This document shows, piece after piece, positions 17,305-26,090 of a DNA stretch of 64,000 bases (its first letter is position 1; every line of letters starts with the position of its first letter). A model generated the notes under the pieces. The model was not told the origin of the DNA, did not search any database, and saw only the letters and a program-made list of their open reading frames with translations. The stretch lies in assembly GCA_016182655.1 (NCBI GenBank), contig JACPGB010000025.1:1-64000 (forward strand). The letters are read 5' to 3'. Source of the stretch: Deltaproteobacteria bacterium. GTDB taxonomy: Bacteria; Desulfobacterota; GWC2-55-46. The position numbers and the translations under genes were made by a program.

Positions 17305-18736
17305 ATTGGGACCCTCTCTCATAAAATTCATTTTTTTCTTCAACTATGTCGTCCTCGGTTACTACTTTGCCGCGAACGGCGTTTATCTGGTCCTCCTCGT
17401 GCTCGCCTCCGGCATGATCATAAACCATCTTTCAAGGCTCGAGTACGGGAGGTATCAGACGGCCATTCACCCGCTCGTAGCGCCTCCCATAAGCATCATC
17501 ATTGCCGCGTACAACGAGGAGTCGAACATAGTCGACTCGATAAGGTCGCTACTACACCTCAATTACCCCGACTACGAGGTCATAGTCGTGAACGACGGCT
17601 CGACCGACGGTACTCTAAAGAGGCTCATCGAGGGATATAAGCTCTCACGGACAAACGTCATCTACCGGGAGACTATACACACGGCTCGGGTATTCGGTTT
17701 CTACCTGAACCCGGAGAACCCCAAGCTCATCGTGATAGACAAGGGGCACGCGGGAAAGGCCGACTCGTTGAACGTGGGCATAAATGTTTCGAGGGCCCCG
17801 TACTTCTGCTCGGTCGACGCGGACTCCATCCTCGAGGACAGCGCGCTTATGCGCCTCATGAGGCCGATCGTCGAGGCCCCGGATCTCGTGCGTGCGACCG
17901 GCGGGATAGTGAGGATAGTAAACGGCTCGACGATAGTCGGAGGCAGGCTCAAAAACATACAGCTCCCCTCGGATTCGTTATCCAGACTCCAGGTCGTCGA
18001 ATACATAAGGAGCTTCCTCTTCGGCAGGGCGGGGCTCTCAAAGCTCAACTCGCTCCTCGTCATCTCCGGGACGTTCTCGATGTTCCATAAGAGGTCGGTG
18101 CAGGAGGCGGGAGGGTATCTCACCAACACTGTCACCGAGGACATGGAGCTTGTCGTCAGGCTCCACAAGCACCTTCGCGAAAAGGGCGTGAAGTACAACA
18201 TCAACTTCGTCCCGGACCCGATATGCTGGACAGAGGCGCCGAAGGACCTCAAAATGCTCAAGAGGCAGAGGAGGCGGTGGCACCTCGGGCTCGCGGAATC
18301 GATCTACACGTACAGAAAGATGCTCTTCAACCCGCGCTACGGCAGGGTCGGTTTCTTCGCGCTCCCTTATCAGCTCTTTGTGGAGCTCCTTGGGCCGGTA
18401 ATAGAAATAGTCGGCTATTTCGTCGTGACGGCCTCCTTTTTCCTCGGCATTGTGAACAAAAACTTTTTCATGCTCTTTCTCTTCATGGCCCTCCTCGTCG
18501 GCATATTCTTCTCGACCGCCGCGGTCCTCCTTGAAGAGATATCCTACAGGAGATACCCGAGGCTCAAGGACCTCCTGATACTCCTCGGGTACGGGATACT
18601 CGAAAACTTCGGCTACAGGCAACTGCTCGCTCTCTGGAGGACCCAGGCTGTCTTGCGGTTCCTTTTGAAAAAGGAGAGGAAGTGGGAGGTCGTCAAAAAA
18701 CAGGGGTTCAATACACCGGCGGAAGGGGCGAAGTAG
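17285..18736 (+). CDS. Processive family 2 glycosyltransferase, polysaccharide synthase
   Basis: The 483-residue inner-membrane enzyme has the plan of BcsA/PgaC/hyaluronan synthases: two N-terminal membrane helices (to about residue 50), a GT2 domain with D104 (VNDGST), DAD at 178-180, TED at 284-286 and QRRRW at 328-332, then C-terminal membrane helices. The QxxRW motif marks processive enzymes that polymerise and extrude a polysaccharide. No PilZ domain is visible. Start TTG 17285 overlaps the HEAT gene by 20 bp. The product sugar cannot be read from the sequence; glucose or N-acetylglucosamine are both possible. Confidence 0.92.
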   Translation: MRRDIFKLGPSLIKFIFFFNYVVLGYYFAANGVYLVLLVLASGMIINHLSRLEYGRYQTAIHPLVAPPISIIIAAYNEESNIVDSIRSLLHLNYPDYEVIVVNDGSTDGTLKRLIEGYKLSRTNVIYRETIHTARVFGFYLNPENPKLIVIDKGHAGKADSLNVGINVSRAPYFCSVDADSILEDSALMRLMRPIVEAPDLVRATGGIVRIVNGSTIVGGRLKNIQLPSDSLSRLQVVEYIRSFLFGRAGLSKLNSLLVISGTFSMFHKRSVQEAGGYLTNTVTEDMELVVRLHKHLREKGVKYNINFVPDPICWTEAPKDLKMLKRQRRRWHLGLAESIYTYRKMLFNPRYGRVGFFALPYQLFVELLGPVIEIVGYFVVTASFFLGIVNKNFFMLFLFMALLVGIFFSTAAVLLEEISYRRYPRLKDLLILLGYGILENFGYRQLLALWRTQAVLRFLLKKERKWEVVKKQGFNTPAEGAK

Positions 18737-18740
18737 TCCT

Positions 18741-20231
18741 ATGGCTGATCACGGTTTGAAAGTTAGATGGATGAGGCGGTCGTTGCCTGCGCTATGCGCC
18801 ATTCTTCTTTTGTTGCCGGCAAGCGCCAGCGGCGAAGAGGGTGCGATACAGGTCCCCTTGGTGGAGACCGTTACGGATAATGGCGCGGAGACAGAGGCCG
18901 CGCCATTATCCGTCCTCTCCAAAGACGAGCGCCTTGAAAGAGCGGACTCCATCGCAAGGGACGGAGAGCCCGAAAGGGCGGTCACCCTGCTTGAAGACCT
19001 TGCTGCCGAGTACCCATCTGACTTTGAAGTCAGGATGTCCCTTGCACGCGCCCTCTCATGGGCAGGAGACTACGAAGGGTCTGTGGCCGAATACAATAAG
19101 GCGCTTGAGCTTAGCCCCGGAAACCCGGAGGCGCTCTCCGGGCTCGGAAGGGTCTTATCCTGGGGCGGAGAGTACGAGCGGTCCGTCGAGGCGTACAGAA
19201 AATCGATAGATGCCGCCCCGAAGGATGTGGATGCCAGAAAGGGGCTCGCCAGGACGCTCTGGTGGAAGGGGGACCTGGACGCGGCGCTGAAAGAGGTCCG
19301 CGAGGTATTGTCCTTTGCGCCAAAGGACGCAGAGGCGCTCGATATCGAGGAGAGGCTCCGGGATGAAAAAGGCCCGCGCATAAGGGGCCATTATTCAAGA
19401 TCAGCCGACTCGGACTCGAACGATTTGAAAATCTACGGCCTTTCAGGCTATTATTTTACAGGGAGGCCCGGCAGGCTCACATTCGACCTGAATTTCTACG
19501 AGGCTTCAAAGCCCGGGCCCGACGCCAAAGCTACGACTATAGGGGTAAAGGACTCCATCGACTTGACCGACAGGCTCATTGTGACGCCGGGGCTCTCTTT
19601 GGTCATGCTCGAACCGGAAAACGACGATACGGTATTCATGGCGGGAGGACTGAACGGCAGATACGAGCTTTCTTCAAAGACGAGGCTCTCGGCGGGCTAC
19701 AACTACTCGCCGATGCTCGATACCGTGGCGCTCATCGAGAACCATGTGAGGACAGGCGAGTACCACGCCGCGCTCTCGCACGATTGGCGCGAAATGACAT
19801 TTACGGCCTTGACCGCCTATTCCGGCTACTCCGACAAGAACTCAAGCTATGACGTGACCGGGACGGTCTCTTACCGGCTCTCTGAAAGACACGGGGTATA
19901 TGTCGGCGCCGTCTCCGAGTACAAGGCTTTCTCGGACCAGACTACGAGCGGGTACTTCAACCCTCCGCATATATTCTCGAACAGCATCTTCCTGACAGTC
20001 GAAGACGACATACCCGGCACGCGTCTTTCGTACAACGCGGACATAGAGGTCGGCGTACAGAGCTTCAACGGCAAGACGGAGTCCACGTCCGCTATCGAAG
20101 TCGGCCTCGAATGGCGCCTTACAAGGGAGATATCCCTTGACGCGGGATACAAGTACAGCAGGTCGGCGCTGGAATCATCCTCGGGCTTCAGGTTCGAGGA
20201 GGTAAAGGCGGGAGTAACTTACCTCTACTAA
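18741..20231 (+). CDS. TPR protein with YaiO-type outer-membrane beta-barrel
   Basis: The 496-residue protein has a signal peptide (hydrophobic core LPALCAILLLLPASA), then TPR repeats (about residues 65-210, e.g. EALSGLGRVLSWGGEYERSVEAYRKSI), then a C-terminal barrel of alternating aromatic strands ending in VKAGVTYLY, typical of outer-membrane proteins. This is the layout of YaiO and resembles PgaA, which exports poly-GlcNAc. It follows the synthase by 4 bp. I infer that it conducts the polysaccharide across the outer membrane. An internal ATG at 18771 would give a tighter signal peptide. Confidence 0.87.
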   Translation: MADHGLKVRWMRRSLPALCAILLLLPASASGEEGAIQVPLVETVTDNGAETEAAPLSVLSKDERLERADSIARDGEPERAVTLLEDLAAEYPSDFEVRMSLARALSWAGDYEGSVAEYNKALELSPGNPEALSGLGRVLSWGGEYERSVEAYRKSIDAAPKDVDARKGLARTLWWKGDLDAALKEVREVLSFAPKDAEALDIEERLRDEKGPRIRGHYSRSADSDSNDLKIYGLSGYYFTGRPGRLTFDLNFYEASKPGPDAKATTIGVKDSIDLTDRLIVTPGLSLVMLEPENDDTVFMAGGLNGRYELSSKTRLSAGYNYSPMLDTVALIENHVRTGEYHAALSHDWREMTFTALTAYSGYSDKNSSYDVTGTVSYRLSERHGVYVGAVSEYKAFSDQTTSGYFNPPHIFSNSIFLTVEDDIPGTRLSYNADIEVGVQSFNGKTESTSAIEVGLEWRLTREISLDAGYKYSRSALESSSGFRFEEVKAGVTYLY

Positions 20232-20239
20232 AAAAAGCG

Positions 20240-20806
20240 ATGTCTACCGAGAAAAAAATCTGGCTCGTCATGGCCGTCTTTATCGGCCTCTTCGCCTACG
20301 GCGTCTGGAACCTCTTCAGCCCCGACGCCTTTCCCATAAGCTTTGTCCGGGGCGAGGTGCGGGAGGTCTCTCCAGGCGTGCTCGCGGGCCCCTACCCCTC
20401 AAAAGACGAACTGAAACTCCTCTCCGATAAGGGGGTCTCCGAAGTGGTCTGCCTCATGGACCCCAGGCTCGCGATAGAGAAGCCCCTCGTCGAAGAGGAA
20501 AAAAGGATGGCCTCGGAACTCAATATCGTTTTCTCTAACTACCCGATGGATTTTTCAGACATGGAGGGGAAAGATGCTGAAGAAGAACTCGGAAAGGCGG
20601 TCAAATACCTGGTCGGAAAAAATGGAGCCTCAAGGGTCTATGTCCATTGCTATTTAGGCAGGCACAGGGTAGGTCTTTTCGTGGAGGCCTACAAAAAGGC
20701 CGCCTCGCTTAAGTCCGTCAGCCCATCTCCTCTTCAATCCGCGCCACAGCCTTCTTCGACTGAACGAGCGCCCGTCCGAGACTCCCACGCCCGCCAAGCG
20801 CCGTAA
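20240..20806 (+). CDS. Membrane-anchored dual-specificity-type phosphatase
   Basis: The 188-residue protein has an N-terminal membrane helix (about residues 7-24) and a cysteine-phosphatase signature HCYLGRHRVG (Cys-X5-Arg) near residue 135. It resembles the tyrosine/dual-specificity phosphatase fold, so a phosphoprotein, phosphoinositide-like or sugar phosphate could be the substrate. It follows the barrel gene by 8 bp and probably closes the operon. The last 30 or so residues (rich in Ser, Pro, Gln, Ala) overlap the opposing roadblock gene and look like unstructured tail read through antisense coding. Confidence 0.85.
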   Translation: MSTEKKIWLVMAVFIGLFAYGVWNLFSPDAFPISFVRGEVREVSPGVLAGPYPSKDELKLLSDKGVSEVVCLMDPRLAIEKPLVEEEKRMASELNIVFSNYPMDFSDMEGKDAEEELGKAVKYLVGKNGASRVYVHCYLGRHRVGLFVEAYKKAASLKSVSPSPLQSAPQPSSTERAPVRDSHARQAP

Positions 20807-21074
20807 CGAGACAGTAGCCTTCCTTGATCGACGAGATCACAAGCCTCGAAGACCCGGTCGTTATCGCCACGGACTCCACGGCAGATCCCCCGTAACGCGA
20901 AGAGACGTCCTTCACAATGTTGAATATCACGCCAAAATGCGCGCCGATAAGGTCCATCTCTATCGAATCCCTTGATGCGTAAAAATCCACCAACTCCCCG
21001 TCATGGGCGAGCATCACCGCCCCCTCGGCCCCAAGGGACTCGACCAACCCCCTCAATATCTCACGGAACGACAT
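20718..21074 (-). CDS. Roadblock/LC7 domain protein
   Basis: The 118-residue protein is a single roadblock/LC7 fold like MglB: GAEGAVMLAHDGELVDFYAS and a later SSRLVISSIKEGYCLVTALGG sheet strand. Such proteins regulate small Ras-like GTPases or act as dimeric scaffolds; no GTPase gene is adjacent here. ATG 21074 has GGGGTG upstream; a TTG two codons earlier is possible. Its 3' end overlaps the phosphatase gene tail-to-tail by 89 bp. Confidence 0.87.
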   Translation of the reverse strand: MSFREILRGLVESLGAEGAVMLAHDGELVDFYASRDSIEMDLIGAHFGVIFNIVKDVSSRYGGSAVESVAITTGSSRLVISSIKEGYCLVTALGGRGSLGRALVQSKKAVARIEEEMG

Positions 21075-21256
21075 CTCCAATCACCCCGGCATGGTTTAAA
21101 TACGAAAATACTTGAGAGAACCTTTTTGTAAAAAGGGTGCTTGCGCACGGCAAATTCGAAAATCGGAATTTTAGGGCGACAAAGTTATTAGAAAATCGAT
21201 GTGATTTTGCCAGTCCGGCCAGGACCTCTCAAACTCTCTCCAAAAACTTTCAGTTC

Positions 21257-21408
21257 TTCCCGAACAGACCCCCATACAGTGGATAATAGATGTATAAAGC
21301 TATTTTTAACCTATGAGCTTATTTAAGTTTATTTATGGGGGTCTGTTCGGGAACTAAAAATCTTTGAAGGGGGTCTGGGGGAAACTTTCTACAGAAAGTT
21401 TCCCCCAG
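21257..21408 (-). repeat. Two-hairpin element after smc (copy 1)
   Basis: Read on the minus strand, hairpin A begins 13 nt after the smc stop: a 15-bp perfect stem (21408-21394 with 21389-21375) capped by TGTA. A 22-nt linker (CCCCCTTCAAAGATTTTTAG + TT) leads to hairpin B, formed by the 20-bp arms 21353-21334 and 21276-21257 around a 57-nt loop. The same order of parts follows glgA at 62880. Hairpin A has no T-tract, so it is not an ordinary terminator. The rest of 21081-21421 holds a second, inverted linker-like stretch at about 21236-21256 and nothing coding. Confidence 0.75.
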
Positions 21409-21421
21409 GTATCTTCCGTAC

Positions 21422-24400
21422 CTAAAACCGTACCGAGATGACTTTGGAGACGCCGGGTTCTTCCATGGTGATGCCGTAGAGGGCGTCGGCCATTTCCATC
21501 GTCTTTTTGTTGTGTGTTATGAGCATGAACTGGCTTATGCGCGACATCTCTTTTACGAAGATATTGAAGCGGTCGATGTTGGCATCGTCGAGCGGCGCGT
21601 CGACTTCGTCGAGCAGGCAGAACGGGCTCGGCTTTATGAGGAATATGGAGAATATGAGGGCCGTTGCCGTGAGCGCTTTTTCTCCGCCGGAGAGGAGCGA
21701 TATGGACTGGAGCCTTTTCCCCGGGGGCTGGGCGACTATATCGACGCCCGCTTCGAGTATGTCGGAGTCTTCGGTCAGACGGAGCTCGGCCCTGCCGCCG
21801 CTAAAGAACCTCGGGAAGGTCTCCTGGAACTTCGCGTTTATCTCGTCGAACGCGGTCTTGAATTTTTCGCGCGTGGTCCTGTTTATGCGGGTGATGGCCG
21901 TGTGGAGGGCATCGACCGATTTCGTGAGGTCTGCCTGCTGGTCGAGGAGGAACTGGTGCCTGCGTTCGAGCTCGGCGTATTCCTCGAGGGCCGATAAGCT
22001 CACCTCTCCGAGCTCGGATATCTTTTCGCGGAGCTCGTCTCTCCGGGACTCTTCGGCGGTGGTATCCGGGATGTGTCCGCCTTCGGGGACGACATAGGGG
22101 GAGAGGGCGACCGAGTATTTCTCTGAGACCTTGTCCCTGAGGTTCGCGATGGAGAGCTCGAATTCCATGGAGTCGATGGACAGCTCGCCCTTGAGTTCCT
22201 GAAGCTCGGAGTAGGCCGATTTAAGGCCTTTGATCTCGTGCTCGGCTTCCTTTAAGCGGTTGGCGAGCGTGTTCATCTCCTCTGTCCGCTGGACCTCTTC
22301 GTTTTTTGCGGCGTCGAGTTCGGCAATGAGGCCTTCGAGCCTTGTCTTGAGCTCGTCGAGGGACTTAAGCTTCTCTTCGGATTCAACGGCCCCGCGTTCT
22401 ATCTCGGCGGACCTCGTTTCGATCTTCCTTGAGGTATCGGATATGGCCGACTCCTTGGAGGCTATCTCCCTCTTTATCGATCCATGACGCTCATTCGAAT
22501 GGGCGAGGCTCACGCGTATCTCGGTAAGTATCCCTGAGAGGCGGTCCTTTTCGGAGGCGAGGGAGTGTATCTCCTCGGATAGCGCGGCGATGGCCCGTTC
22601 CTTTTCGACGAGGGCTTGCTCGGCCGCTTCCCTCTCGGAGTTGATAGAGGTCTTTTTGGAGGCTATATCGCGCCCCTTTGCCTCGGCGTCGAGTATTTCG
22701 GCCTCCGCGGTGTCGCGGACCCTGGAGAGTCTTGCGTACTCGGCGTTCGAGCGCTTGAGCTCGCTTTCGGCGTTTACGCGCTCGATGTCGATCGAGTGCA
22801 TGCGCTCCCGGCATTCGTCAAGGAGCGCCTTGGTGCTCGATATTTCGGTCTCGATATTTTTAAGGGCCGCCTCGCACGAGGCGGAGTCAACGGAGAGTCT
22901 TTCGGTCGTCTGTCTGAGGGACTTTATCTCGCCCCTCTTCTGGAGTATGCCGTCGGTCGACAGCGACGAGCCGCCGGTGATGACCCCTTGCGCGTCTATG
23001 ACGTCGCCGTCGAGGGTGACAATGGCGCGGTAGATGTCATTCTGGTTCCAGAGCTCGAGTGCGGCCTGCAATGTGTCGGCTACGAGCGTGTCGCCAAGGA
23101 GGTATCCGGCGACGGATTCGTACCCGTCTTTTATGCGGACTTCGCTTATGAGCTCGCGGGCCCCGTTGAGGTCGGCGTTCCCCTGCGCCGGGACCGGCGA
23201 GGAGGAGCGGATGTTTTGGACGGGGACGAAACTCCCCCTGCCCGAGCTCGTGGTTTTAAGGAATTCTATCGCGTCGATGCCTTCCTTCTGGCTCTCGACG
23301 ATTATGAACTGGAGCCTGTCGCCGAGTACGGCCTCGACGGCCTTTTCAAACCCGGGGTTCGTCTCGATGACGTCGGCAAGGAGGCCGCGGATGCCCGAGA
23401 GGGCCCCTTTCTTCATTATGGCCTTTGCACCGCCCTTTAGCCCTTCGAAGTTCCTCTCCATCTCTTCGAGGGTTGAGAGCCTTGCAGAGGCCTTTGAGGA
23501 CTCGTCCTTGAGCGCCTTGGCGTCGGATAGCTTCTTAGCCCTGTCGGCGTCGAGCGAGTCGAGCCGTGCCCTGATGGATTTGAGCTCGCCTTCCTTTGCT
23601 TCCTTGTCGGCGGCCTTTCTCGCGAGCGTATCCTGAAGCGCCTTCAGGGGGGTCTCCAGCGATGAGACGAGCCTTAAGGCCTCTTCTTTTTCGGATGAGG
23701 CCCGAGCGCTCCTCACCCGGAGGTTGTCTTCGTCCCGGAGGAGGTTCTGGGCCGCGTGCTTAAGGTCGTTAAGCCTTGTCGAGGTCTTGAGCGCCTCTGC
23801 CTTCACTACTCTCTGGGCGTCTTCTTTTTCCCTTAGTTGCGAGGCGACGGCGTCGAAGGAGGCGGAGGTCTCGGCGCGCCTTGCGGATTCCGACGCGATG
23901 GCAGAGGCGGCCGCCTCAAGGGCTTCGCCAAGGGAGGCGATCTCGCTTGTCGCGCGCTCTGAAGCGGATCTGAGCTCGTCTATTTCCCTGGCGAGCCGTT
24001 CCTTGTTCCTGTCGAGCTCCTCTATGCGCATCTTCGATAGGGCGCTCTTTCTCTCCTCGTCCTGGATGAGCTTCTCGACGCCGAAGACACGCTCGCGGAT
24101 ATTCCTGTAGACCGCCTCGACGGATTCGTATCCTGTCTTGAGCTCGTCCATGAGGTTTTCTTTGGAGGATATGGAGGTGGAGAGAGAAAGCTCCTCGTCC
24201 TTTATGGATTCGAGCCGTTTCATCGCGCTATCGAGCCCGTCCTTGAGCTTCTTGAGCTCAAGGGAGGAGAGGAGGATGTCCACGCCGCGCAGGTCCTCGC
24301 GCAGGGCCTTGTACCTCTCGGCCTTCTTCGCCTGCCTGTTGAGCGAGTTGAGCTGTCTTTTGACCTCGCTTATGATGTCGCTTACGCGCGTGAGGTTTTC

Positions 24401-24967
24401 TCTTGTGGCCTCGAGCCTCCGGAGGGCCGCTTCCTTCTTGTGCTTGAACTTGTTAATACCCGCGGCCTCTTCGAATATGACGCGCCTTTCCTCGGGCTTG
24501 GCGCTTATGAGCCAGCCGACCTGCCCCTGCTCGATGATGGAGTACGCGCGCGTGGCGATGCCTGTGTCGGTAAAGAGGTCGACGATGTCGCGGAGCCGCG
24601 ACTGGACCCTGTTTATGTAGTATTCGCTCTCGCCTGAGCGGTAGAGCCTGCGGGATATTTCGATCTCGGTAAAGTTCGAGAACCTGCCGCCAGCCGCGGC
24701 GCCGCCTTCGTTCGAGAAGGTCAGGACGACCTCTGCCATGCCCAGCGGTTTCCGAGCTTCGGACCCGTTGAAGATGATATCTTCCATGTGCTTTCCGCGC
24801 AGGTGCCTTGCGTTCTGCTCGCCCAATACCCAGCGGATGGCGTCCACGATATTTGATTTTCCGCACCCGTTAGGCCCGATGATGCCGGAGGTGCCGAGCG
24901 GGAAGTTCAAGGTGACCTTGTCTACAAAAGACTTGAACCCGTGGATTGTAAGCTTTTTTATCTTCAA
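21422..24967 (-). CDS. smc: Chromosome segregation protein SMC
   Basis: The 1181-residue ATPase has an N-terminal Walker A (GPNGCGKSNIVDA), long coiled coils broken by a hinge (about residues 500-660, with GRGSFVPVQNI and DAQGVITGGS), and a C-terminal ABC signature LSGGEKALTA with Walker B FCLLDEVDAPLDD. It is the core of the condensin-like complex with ScpA and ScpB, neither of which is in this window. TTG 24967 is used; AAGGGG lies 7 bp upstream. A sigma-70 promoter is at 25016-25044. Confidence 0.98.
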   Translation of the reverse strand: MKIKKLTIHGFKSFVDKVTLNFPLGTSGIIGPNGCGKSNIVDAIRWVLGEQNARHLRGKHMEDIIFNGSEARKPLGMAEVVLTFSNEGGAAAGGRFSNFTEIEISRRLYRSGESEYYINRVQSRLRDIVDLFTDTGIATRAYSIIEQGQVGWLISAKPEERRVIFEEAAGINKFKHKKEAALRRLEATRENLTRVSDIISEVKRQLNSLNRQAKKAERYKALREDLRGVDILLSSLELKKLKDGLDSAMKRLESIKDEELSLSTSISSKENLMDELKTGYESVEAVYRNIRERVFGVEKLIQDEERKSALSKMRIEELDRNKERLAREIDELRSASERATSEIASLGEALEAAASAIASESARRAETSASFDAVASQLREKEDAQRVVKAEALKTSTRLNDLKHAAQNLLRDEDNLRVRSARASSEKEEALRLVSSLETPLKALQDTLARKAADKEAKEGELKSIRARLDSLDADRAKKLSDAKALKDESSKASARLSTLEEMERNFEGLKGGAKAIMKKGALSGIRGLLADVIETNPGFEKAVEAVLGDRLQFIIVESQKEGIDAIEFLKTTSSGRGSFVPVQNIRSSSPVPAQGNADLNGARELISEVRIKDGYESVAGYLLGDTLVADTLQAALELWNQNDIYRAIVTLDGDVIDAQGVITGGSSLSTDGILQKRGEIKSLRQTTERLSVDSASCEAALKNIETEISSTKALLDECRERMHSIDIERVNAESELKRSNAEYARLSRVRDTAEAEILDAEAKGRDIASKKTSINSEREAAEQALVEKERAIAALSEEIHSLASEKDRLSGILTEIRVSLAHSNERHGSIKREIASKESAISDTSRKIETRSAEIERGAVESEEKLKSLDELKTRLEGLIAELDAAKNEEVQRTEEMNTLANRLKEAEHEIKGLKSAYSELQELKGELSIDSMEFELSIANLRDKVSEKYSVALSPYVVPEGGHIPDTTAEESRRDELREKISELGEVSLSALEEYAELERRHQFLLDQQADLTKSVDALHTAITRINRTTREKFKTAFDEINAKFQETFPRFFSGGRAELRLTEDSDILEAGVDIVAQPPGKRLQSISLLSGGEKALTATALIFSIFLIKPSPFCLLDEVDAPLDDANIDRFNIFVKEMSRISQFMLITHNKKTMEMADALYGITMEEPGVSKVISVRF

Positions 24968-25015
24968 CTATATGCCCCTTAAGCTGTTTGATCGGGATTG
25001 TCGGATTGGTGATGA

Positions 25016-25044
25016 ATCGTAGCAAAGTTTCATCTTTTTGTAAA
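25016..25044 (-). promoter_or_regulatory. Sigma-70 promoter for smc
   Basis: On the minus strand TTTACA (25044-25039), a 17-bp spacer and TACGAT (25021-25016). It lies about 50 bp before the smc start. Between this and 25237 the sequence is AT-rich with nothing further I can support. Confidence 0.6.
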
Positions 25045-25237
25045 GCAAAAAAAACCTTTTAAATACAACAGAGAGTATAAAAAAATCATTAAAACACAAT
25101 ATATGGGGGCGTGATAAACTTTTGGTCCCTGAAGCCAAAAAAGGCGCAAGACCCCGGAATGTTATGACGAAATGAGCGGTAGTACGGCGCACGCACTCTT
25201 TCCTGTTCTGGAAGCCCATGTTATTCCAATAAAAAAC

Positions 25238-25253
25238 AGCCCTTGGAAGGGCT
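25238..25253. other. Palindrome next to the sigma-54 promoter
   Basis: AGCCCTT (25238-25244) pairs with AAGGGCT (25247-25253), 7 bp upstream of the -24 element. On the minus strand it is followed by a T run, so it could end leftward transcripts; it could also be a protein-binding palindrome. Confidence 0.4.
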
Positions 25254-25259
25254 ATCCCC

Positions 25260-25275
25260 TGGCACGGCTGTTGCA
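25260..25275 (+). promoter_or_regulatory. Sigma-54 (-24/-12) promoter
   Basis: TGGCACG (25260-25266), four bases, then TTGCA (25271-25275) matches the sigma-54 consensus at every fixed position with exact spacing. A start about 12 bp downstream would give a 35-nt leader to the secreted-protein gene at 25322. Confidence 0.88.
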
Positions 25276-25321
25276 GATTAAATAAATGGGTATATATTTA
25301 TATTAGAAGGAGGTGTTAGCG

Positions 25322-25816
25322 ATGAAGTTCTTGAAAATCGTTGCCCTTGTGCCGATGATCGTCGCCCTTCTTTCAACGGGCGCTTTTGCCAAGGGATACG
25401 GGAAAAGCGGAGCGGCCCCTTACGGGGGAGCTCAATCAGGCCAGTCGATGATCACGCCTGGAGCGCGGTTGACCCCTGAGCAGATGCAATCGATGGGGAA
25501 TATCGAGGTCTTCCAGGGCAGTCTCTCGTCCATAGACACTGAAAGCGGACAGCTCATGGTTAAGACGCAGGTCCCTGGTCTTCTGGGCCCGCAGGAGCGG
25601 GATGTCCCGTTCAGGATAGACCGTGACACGACCATCAATATCTGCTTCCGGTCGATTGACAGGTGCGACAGTCACGCGATAGGCACATTGGGCTTTGAGA
25701 AGCTCGCGCAGTTGAACGAGTTCGAGAGCCTCGCCTCTGTCGATAAGAACGTCACTATCGTTGGCGACCCTGAGGCCAACAGGGTAGTACACGTTCAGGT
25801 CGAGTACGGGTTATAA
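25322..25816 (+). CDS. Secreted periplasmic protein of unknown function
   Basis: The 164-residue product has a clear signal peptide (MKFLKIVALVPMIVALLSTG, cleavage likely after AFA) and a mature part with a Gly/Gln-rich start, then a compact region containing VEVFQGSLSS-like strands and two close Cys (NICFRSIDRC). The second half reads like a small beta-barrel or OB-type fold that sets a property over time (NVTIVGDPEANRVVHVQVEY), but I do not recognise the family. AGAAGGAGG 8 bp upstream fixes ATG 25322. It stands alone behind a sigma-54 promoter and before a terminator, so it should be inducible by an NtrC-type activator. Confidence 0.8.
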   Translation: MKFLKIVALVPMIVALLSTGAFAKGYGKSGAAPYGGAQSGQSMITPGARLTPEQMQSMGNIEVFQGSLSSIDTESGQLMVKTQVPGLLGPQERDVPFRIDRDTTINICFRSIDRCDSHAIGTLGFEKLAQLNEFESLASVDKNVTIVGDPEANRVVHVQVEYGL

Positions 25817-25875
25817 GAGGCTCCAAACGGGTTGGGTCTTTCCAGGGTAAGACCTGAAGAGGCCCAATAACAGAG

Positions 25876-25910
25876 AAGCCCCTTCCAGTAATGGAAGGGG
25901 CTTTCCTGTT
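25876..25910 (+). terminator. Terminator after the secreted-protein gene
   Basis: AAGCCCCTTCCA (25876-25887) and TGGAAGGGGCTT (25892-25903) form a 12-bp stem over GTAA, followed by TCCTGTTT. Confidence 0.8.
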
Positions 25911-26090
25911 TAATGCTAACTTTTCTTAGCAGATTACCAATCATCGTTGCGATAAAAGATGCCGGAACCGCAAGAATAAAACCCAGAGCAAGTTTCCAAT
26001 AACGCACGTTAAGACAGTCATATTATTAAAAAGCTTGCCTGAGCCAGGTTGATTGTTATACTCTTTTCGTAACCAAACGGAGGTGCTGTT

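Noticed and set aside
25795-26007. A 70-codon minus-strand frame with hydrophobic stretches
   Set aside because: It runs through the terminator hairpin at 25876-25903 and overlaps the end of the secreted-protein gene; no ribosome binding site is seen.
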